A DNA stretch of 55,398 bases from Thermoplasmata archaeon (GTDB lineage: Archaea; Thermoplasmatota; Thermoplasmata; Thermoplasmatales; Thermoplasmataceae): positions 1-55,398 of the forward strand of contig JAJZXP010000036.1 of assembly GCA_021806345.1 (NCBI GenBank), read 5' to 3'. The translations under genes and the position numbers were made by a program. Numbering within the stretch: position 1 is the stretch's first letter; each line of letters starts with the position of its first letter. This document shows, piece after piece, positions 52,236-55,398 of this stretch. The notes under the pieces are model-generated. The model saw nothing but the letters and a program-made list of their open reading frames with translations. It was not told the origin of the DNA and did not search any database.

Positions 52236-53645
52236 CTAATCGTCCAGTTCAGGCTTGGCAGGTGATAAAATCCTTATAGACTGGTAATACGCTACGAAAC
52301 AGATTGTTAAAACCAGTATGATTAGTCCTATCGCTTCCAGTGCCCATGATAGAGTTGCTGTGTAAACCAGCAGCCCCAAGATCGTAACAACAGAACCGAG
52401 AACAGTCAAGTAGCCAACTAATTCCTTGTGCTTGTTCTCTATGAATAAATAAGAAAGGACGATAATGGACATAAGTGGCAGGAGGAAGAAAACCGATATC
52501 AGGTGGCCGTCCATAAATGCAAGATCGAATTTATATCCAGAGCCTCCTGTCGGGGGTACACCGCTAGTTCCAAACCCATAGTATGATTCCTGTGTTTCTA
52601 TGTAGTACCCCAAGCCAACCAGTCCAACCATTGTTAGAATCCATATAAGCAGAGAAGAATAGGGCGTAATACGGTGTCCAGAATATCTTTTCTTGATTGC
52701 CCAATATAATCCTGGTATTGCAAGAATTGCACCAATTCCAACGACACCCGTGAAAAGATCGTCTTCGGCCAGTCCATTCACTCCCCCTGGTCCAGAAGCA
52801 AAGAGGGTAGGGGGAGCAAAGGTTCCAACTCCCGCAATCACGTATATATATGTCATTACAACGCTGCCTATAAGAGATACAAAAAGAGCTAAGTTAACTG
52901 CCATTACCTTGGGTTTAGAAAGATCTCCATACCTGAAGAACAATGCCGTCAATCCTACAATGCCGCCCATTATAGCTGGTAAAACCTCGTGGGAATGCGA
53001 GGTAAGTAGATTCGCCTCGAAATCGGAAATTCCCAGACCTAAAGAAGTAATGTAATTGCCAAGAAATGGTATGGAACTCGTACCAATGAACATCATAGCA
53101 GCAAGAAGCATTCCCAAGAGAGTCGCTATCAATGTAGATACGGCTGAAAAAGTGATTAGGAGATACGCTCCCCATTCCTTCTTGAATTTAGACGGGCTAT
53201 GAAATGGCACCATAAGAAGATTGACTGTAAACATTATACCAACCAGGAGCATCCAGACATCCCTTACCGTCTCTGTTACCTCATTGAGCGCGTATGTTTG
53301 TGAAGTGTAAATAGAAATTGCGCCAAGGAAACTGAGAAAAAGAATTGGTATGGTGCTAAAGTTAAAGAATTTCCTCAGGAAAGGAGACAGTTCCATGATA
53401 GAAGAAGACACTATTACAAGAAGTAGCAGCGCTGGTATCATAATAACGTGAAGAAAATTCACTGCAACTGTATTCGACCAAGGGTCCCCCAGGATAAACC
53501 ACTGCACCCCAAAAAAGGGTGACAACACTAACATTGTCGCAACAAACACGACAATTTCAACCATGCTTTCATGCTCACTGAACATAAATCTCGGAACATG
53601 TAACGTTTCAACTCCCTTTCTGGTCAAATCCTTGAACTTTTCCAT
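52236..53645 (-). CDS. Polytopic membrane protein next to heme O synthase
   Basis: 469 residues from ATG 53645, with 12-13 membrane helices. The first is IVVFVATMLVLSPFFGVQWF, and helices continue to the C-terminus (AIGLIILVLTICFVAYY). His residues occur at or near helices: NFLHVIMIP, LTSHSHEVLPAIMGGIVGL and FMDGHLISVFFLLPLM, which could ligate heme. It lacks the clear HPEVY and HxHYxL motifs of oxidase subunit I, so it is not assigned to that family. The start at 53645 is chosen because the TATA-like ATATAAAAA (53679-53687 on the plus strand, read on minus) lies downstream of the TTG at 53702. A respiratory or heme-related role is inferred from ctaB. Confidence 0.55.
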   Translation of the reverse strand: MEKFKDLTRKGVETLHVPRFMFSEHESMVEIVVFVATMLVLSPFFGVQWFILGDPWSNTVAVNFLHVIMIPALLLLVIVSSSIMELSPFLRKFFNFSTIPILFLSFLGAISIYTSQTYALNEVTETVRDVWMLLVGIMFTVNLLMVPFHSPSKFKKEWGAYLLITFSAVSTLIATLLGMLLAAMMFIGTSSIPFLGNYITSLGLGISDFEANLLTSHSHEVLPAIMGGIVGLTALFFRYGDLSKPKVMAVNLALFVSLIGSVVMTYIYVIAGVGTFAPPTLFASGPGGVNGLAEDDLFTGVVGIGAILAIPGLYWAIKKRYSGHRITPYSSLLIWILTMVGLVGLGYYIETQESYYGFGTSGVPPTGGSGYKFDLAFMDGHLISVFFLLPLMSIIVLSYLFIENKHKELVGYLTVLGSVVTILGLLVYTATLSWALEAIGLIILVLTICFVAYYQSIRILSPAKPELDD

Positions 53646-53988
53646 CTCAGGAATCCCCCATATCATATTTATTCGATGATATAAAAATGTTCGTGTTGAC
53701 AAGTCTTGATTTGCAAATCCATGAGCTTGAAACCCACTGAGCTTTAAATGGAGAGTGCGTCAGTTCTTAGCTCATCTGGGATTTGCCACAAAAACTCTCT
53801 CTTCAAAGTTCAAGTGGTATTTACCTTTCAGGCCTTTATGGAGAATAATCTGACCATTTGGACCAATCATAACTTTCATAACAATGTGAAATAAAAGTAT
53901 TTGCTCTTATTTCAGCTTACATAGGGTAAAGATTTTAAAAAAAAATTTGGCGGGAAAATTATATAAATTAAAGTTTGCTAGGGAATCT
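53646..53988. other. 343-bp divergent intergenic region
   Basis: Carries the two outward promoters: minus-strand TATA near 53679-53687 and plus-strand TATA at 53959-53966. No further gene seen. Confidence 0.5.
53959..53966 (+). promoter_or_regulatory. TATA box of the thiolase-like gene
   Basis: TTATATAA centred 26 bp before ATG 53989; excludes the upstream TTG at 53947 as start. Confidence 0.6.
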
Positions 53989-55131
53989 ATGGCAATTATA
54001 AGTGATGTTAGCTTCACACGTTTTGGCAAGAGAGAGGACGGACTCCTTGACATTGCGTCGGAATCTGCACTGCCTATTGTAAGAAAATACAGGGAAGATA
54101 TCGACTTCATTGTTTTCTCCAATTCATATTCTGGAGAGTACAACGATATGTCTGGAGTCAACAATCTTTTGTCTACAAGGCTCTCCATGGATGAAGTACC
54201 TTCAATAAGGGTAGACAATACAAGCGGCAGTGGGGGGAGTGCCATTATGGTTGCAGACTCTTTAATAAAATCTGGAAATGCTGAAAGCGTTCTAGTGGTG
54301 GGGGCAGAGAAAATGACAGGATATCCTACGGGAAAATCCACAAGAATAATTGCGTCGCTTCTGCAGCCGGAGGAAAGATCTGCCGGCATTTCCCTCCCTT
54401 CATTAGGTGCTTTTATGACCAGGTCGTATATGAAAGAATTTAATGCCCCGCGGGAAAGTATAGCAAAGGTTGCAGTTAAAAACCATCATAACGGTTCGCT
54501 CAATCCATATGCGCATTTTCAAGAGGAAGTCTCACTTGATGCAGTGATGAAATCCAGAATAATTGCAGATCCCTTAAGAATCTACGAATTCTGTCCAGTC
54601 AGCGATGGTGCGGTATCAATGTTGATGTCATCAGACGAAAATAAATTCTCATTCGGTAAGGATCACGTCGAAATTAAAAGCGCAGGATACTCATCAGGCA
54701 CATCCTCTTTGACGTTTAGGGATTCACTCACATCAATCGTGAGTGTTAAAAATGCCTCTGAAATGGCATTTAAGAAAGCAAATCTAAAGCCCTCAGATAT
54801 GGATGTTGTAGAACTTCACGATATGACTGCAGTCCTAGAAATTATAGAGAGTGAAGATGCAGGCTTCTTCAAAAAGGGAGAAGGCTGGAAAGCAGTGATG
54901 GAAGATAAAACAGTTATTGAGGGGTCAACCCCGATTAATACAAGCGGCGGCCTTAACTCAAAGGGACATCCCATAGGAGCAAGTGGTGTAGCCCAGGCCG
55001 GGGAAATTTATCTCCAGCTTACTGGAAAAGCTCAGAAGAGACAGGTTAAGAACGCCAATCTAGGGTTCTCTCTTAGCATGGCTGGATTTGGAAACAATGC
55101 AACAGCAATAGTTTATGGTGGTGCCCAATGA
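53989..55131 (+). CDS. Thiolase-superfamily protein (SCP2/archaeal type) lacking the nucleophilic Cys
   Basis: 380 residues. Archaeal relatives condense two acetyl-CoA to acetoacetyl-CoA for mevalonate synthesis. Seen: MAIISDVSFTRFGKREDG N-terminus; IRVDNTSGSGGSAIMVA where relatives have the nucleophile in NxxCxxGxxA, here Ser; VVGAEKMTGYPTG; VVELHDMTA and NSKGHPIGASGVAQ with both catalytic His; and GFSLSMAGFGNNATAIV at the end. With the Cys replaced, ordinary thiolase chemistry is doubtful; a structural partner or altered activity is possible. It overlaps the DUF35-type gene by four bases (ATGA), the usual archaeal pairing. Start set by the TATA box. Confidence 0.82.
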   Translation: MAIISDVSFTRFGKREDGLLDIASESALPIVRKYREDIDFIVFSNSYSGEYNDMSGVNNLLSTRLSMDEVPSIRVDNTSGSGGSAIMVADSLIKSGNAESVLVVGAEKMTGYPTGKSTRIIASLLQPEERSAGISLPSLGAFMTRSYMKEFNAPRESIAKVAVKNHHNGSLNPYAHFQEEVSLDAVMKSRIIADPLRIYEFCPVSDGAVSMLMSSDENKFSFGKDHVEIKSAGYSSGTSSLTFRDSLTSIVSVKNASEMAFKKANLKPSDMDVVELHDMTAVLEIIESEDAGFFKKGEGWKAVMEDKTVIEGSTPINTSGGLNSKGHPIGASGVAQAGEIYLQLTGKAQKRQVKNANLGFSLSMAGFGNNATAIVYGGAQ

Positions 55132-55398
55132 ATATAAACTTGTGCAAGCATTGCGGAAAAAAATTTGTAGTGAAAAGGGCAATCTGCCCTAATTGTGGAA
55201 ATGAGGATATCGAACAGATTACTGTTAGCAAAGGAAAAGTAGTCGAATCTGTCGATTTAATTGCGTCTCCCGATCCTTTTCCTGAAAAGTACAGCATTAT
55301 TTTAGTTGAATCAACCGAAGGGGTTAGGTTATTTTGCAGATCACAGGAATCTATTCCTTCAGGAACAGAAGTCGAAATATCCGTAGATGCGCTTGGTC
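55128..55398 (+). CDS. DUF35-type zinc-ribbon/OB-fold protein, 3' end outside window
   Basis: About 90 residues visible. The N-terminal zinc ribbon shows CKHCGKKF and CPNCGNED, then strands ITVSKGKVVESVDLIASPDP and YSIILVESTEGVRLFCRSQE, fitting the OB-fold half of DUF35 (ChsH2-like) proteins. In archaea these bridge thiolase and HMG-CoA synthase in one channelling complex. The ATG overlaps the thiolase stop (ATGA). The frame is open to the window end. Confidence 0.85.
   Translation, partial: MNINLCKHCGKKFVVKRAICPNCGNEDIEQITVSKGKVVESVDLIASPDPFPEKYSIILVESTEGVRLFCRSQESIPSGTEVEISVDALG

Noticed and set aside
52236..53645. Cytochrome oxidase subunit I
   Set aside because: The HPEVY and copper/heme His motifs are not found, although the neighbour is heme O synthase.
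1..55398. CRISPR array or cas genes
   Set aside because: No regularly spaced direct repeats and no Cas-like protein were seen.

Overview
The window looks like the chromosome of an archaeon in or near the order Thermoplasmatales (no species claimed). It is AT-rich, and many genes have a TATA-like box 22-30 bp upstream of the start codon, which points to leaderless transcripts. It encodes RadA, Pelota, an XPD-type Fe-S helicase, a geranylgeranyl-reductase-like enzyme, an archaeal phosphorylating glyceraldehyde-3-phosphate dehydrogenase, SepF and AlaX. Long Asn-rich secreted proteins and a large peptide ABC transporter suggest an acidophilic peptide-using lifestyle; that part is inference.

Layout. 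1-5242: RNase HII (5' end outside the window), TPR protein, XPD-like helicase, metallo-beta-lactamase-fold protein, GNAT acetyltransferase, sugar nucleotidyltransferase. 5243-10138: a gap with a possible transposon scar, Kbl, AlaX, a membrane protein, HtpX and a small membrane-anchored protein. 10497-20598: carAB, a geranylgeranyl-reductase-family flavoprotein, SfsA divergent from a four-CBS protein, GlyRS, peroxiredoxin, family-2 glycosyltransferase. 20866-24521: a tight operon of PAC2-type protein, gap, radA, ACT-domain protein and sepF. 24843-25888: a decayed insertion sequence with terminal inverted repeats and a 10-bp target duplication. 26035-36227: a family-5 peptide ABC transporter with a membrane-anchored binding protein, a permease carrying a roughly 450-residue extracellular insert, and both ATPases fused in one chain. 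36362-40626: a 1201-residue surface protein with a small cytoplasmic winged-helix-like tail, and a secreted partner. 40667-42691: UbiX, Mut7-C and Pelota in overlapping frames.

42824-48417 is the most unusual part. A tRNA-Leu(UAG) gene is followed by a 5.5-kb integrated element bounded by a 16-bp direct repeat of the tRNA 3' end (42899-42914 and 48402-48417). The element holds a broken tyrosine integrase; a three-gene minus-strand operon (unknown 262-residue protein, QueC-like PP-loop enzyme, MFS-type transporter); a 650-bp non-coding region with dyads, repeated short words and a GC-rich structured island; and a surface protein. Just outside the right boundary lie remains of a VapBC toxin-antitoxin pair.

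49448-55398: a B12-binding-type radical SAM protein, heme O synthase (CtaB) and a 12-13-helix membrane protein on the minus strand, then a thiolase-like protein whose nucleophilic Cys is replaced by Ser, overlapping a zinc-ribbon (DUF35-type) gene cut by the window end.

The best candidate for an undescribed system is the unknown-QueC-like-MFS operon of the tRNA-Leu element. It may make and export, or import, a modified nucleobase-like compound, or modify a macromolecule. This is a hypothesis from family membership and gene order only.
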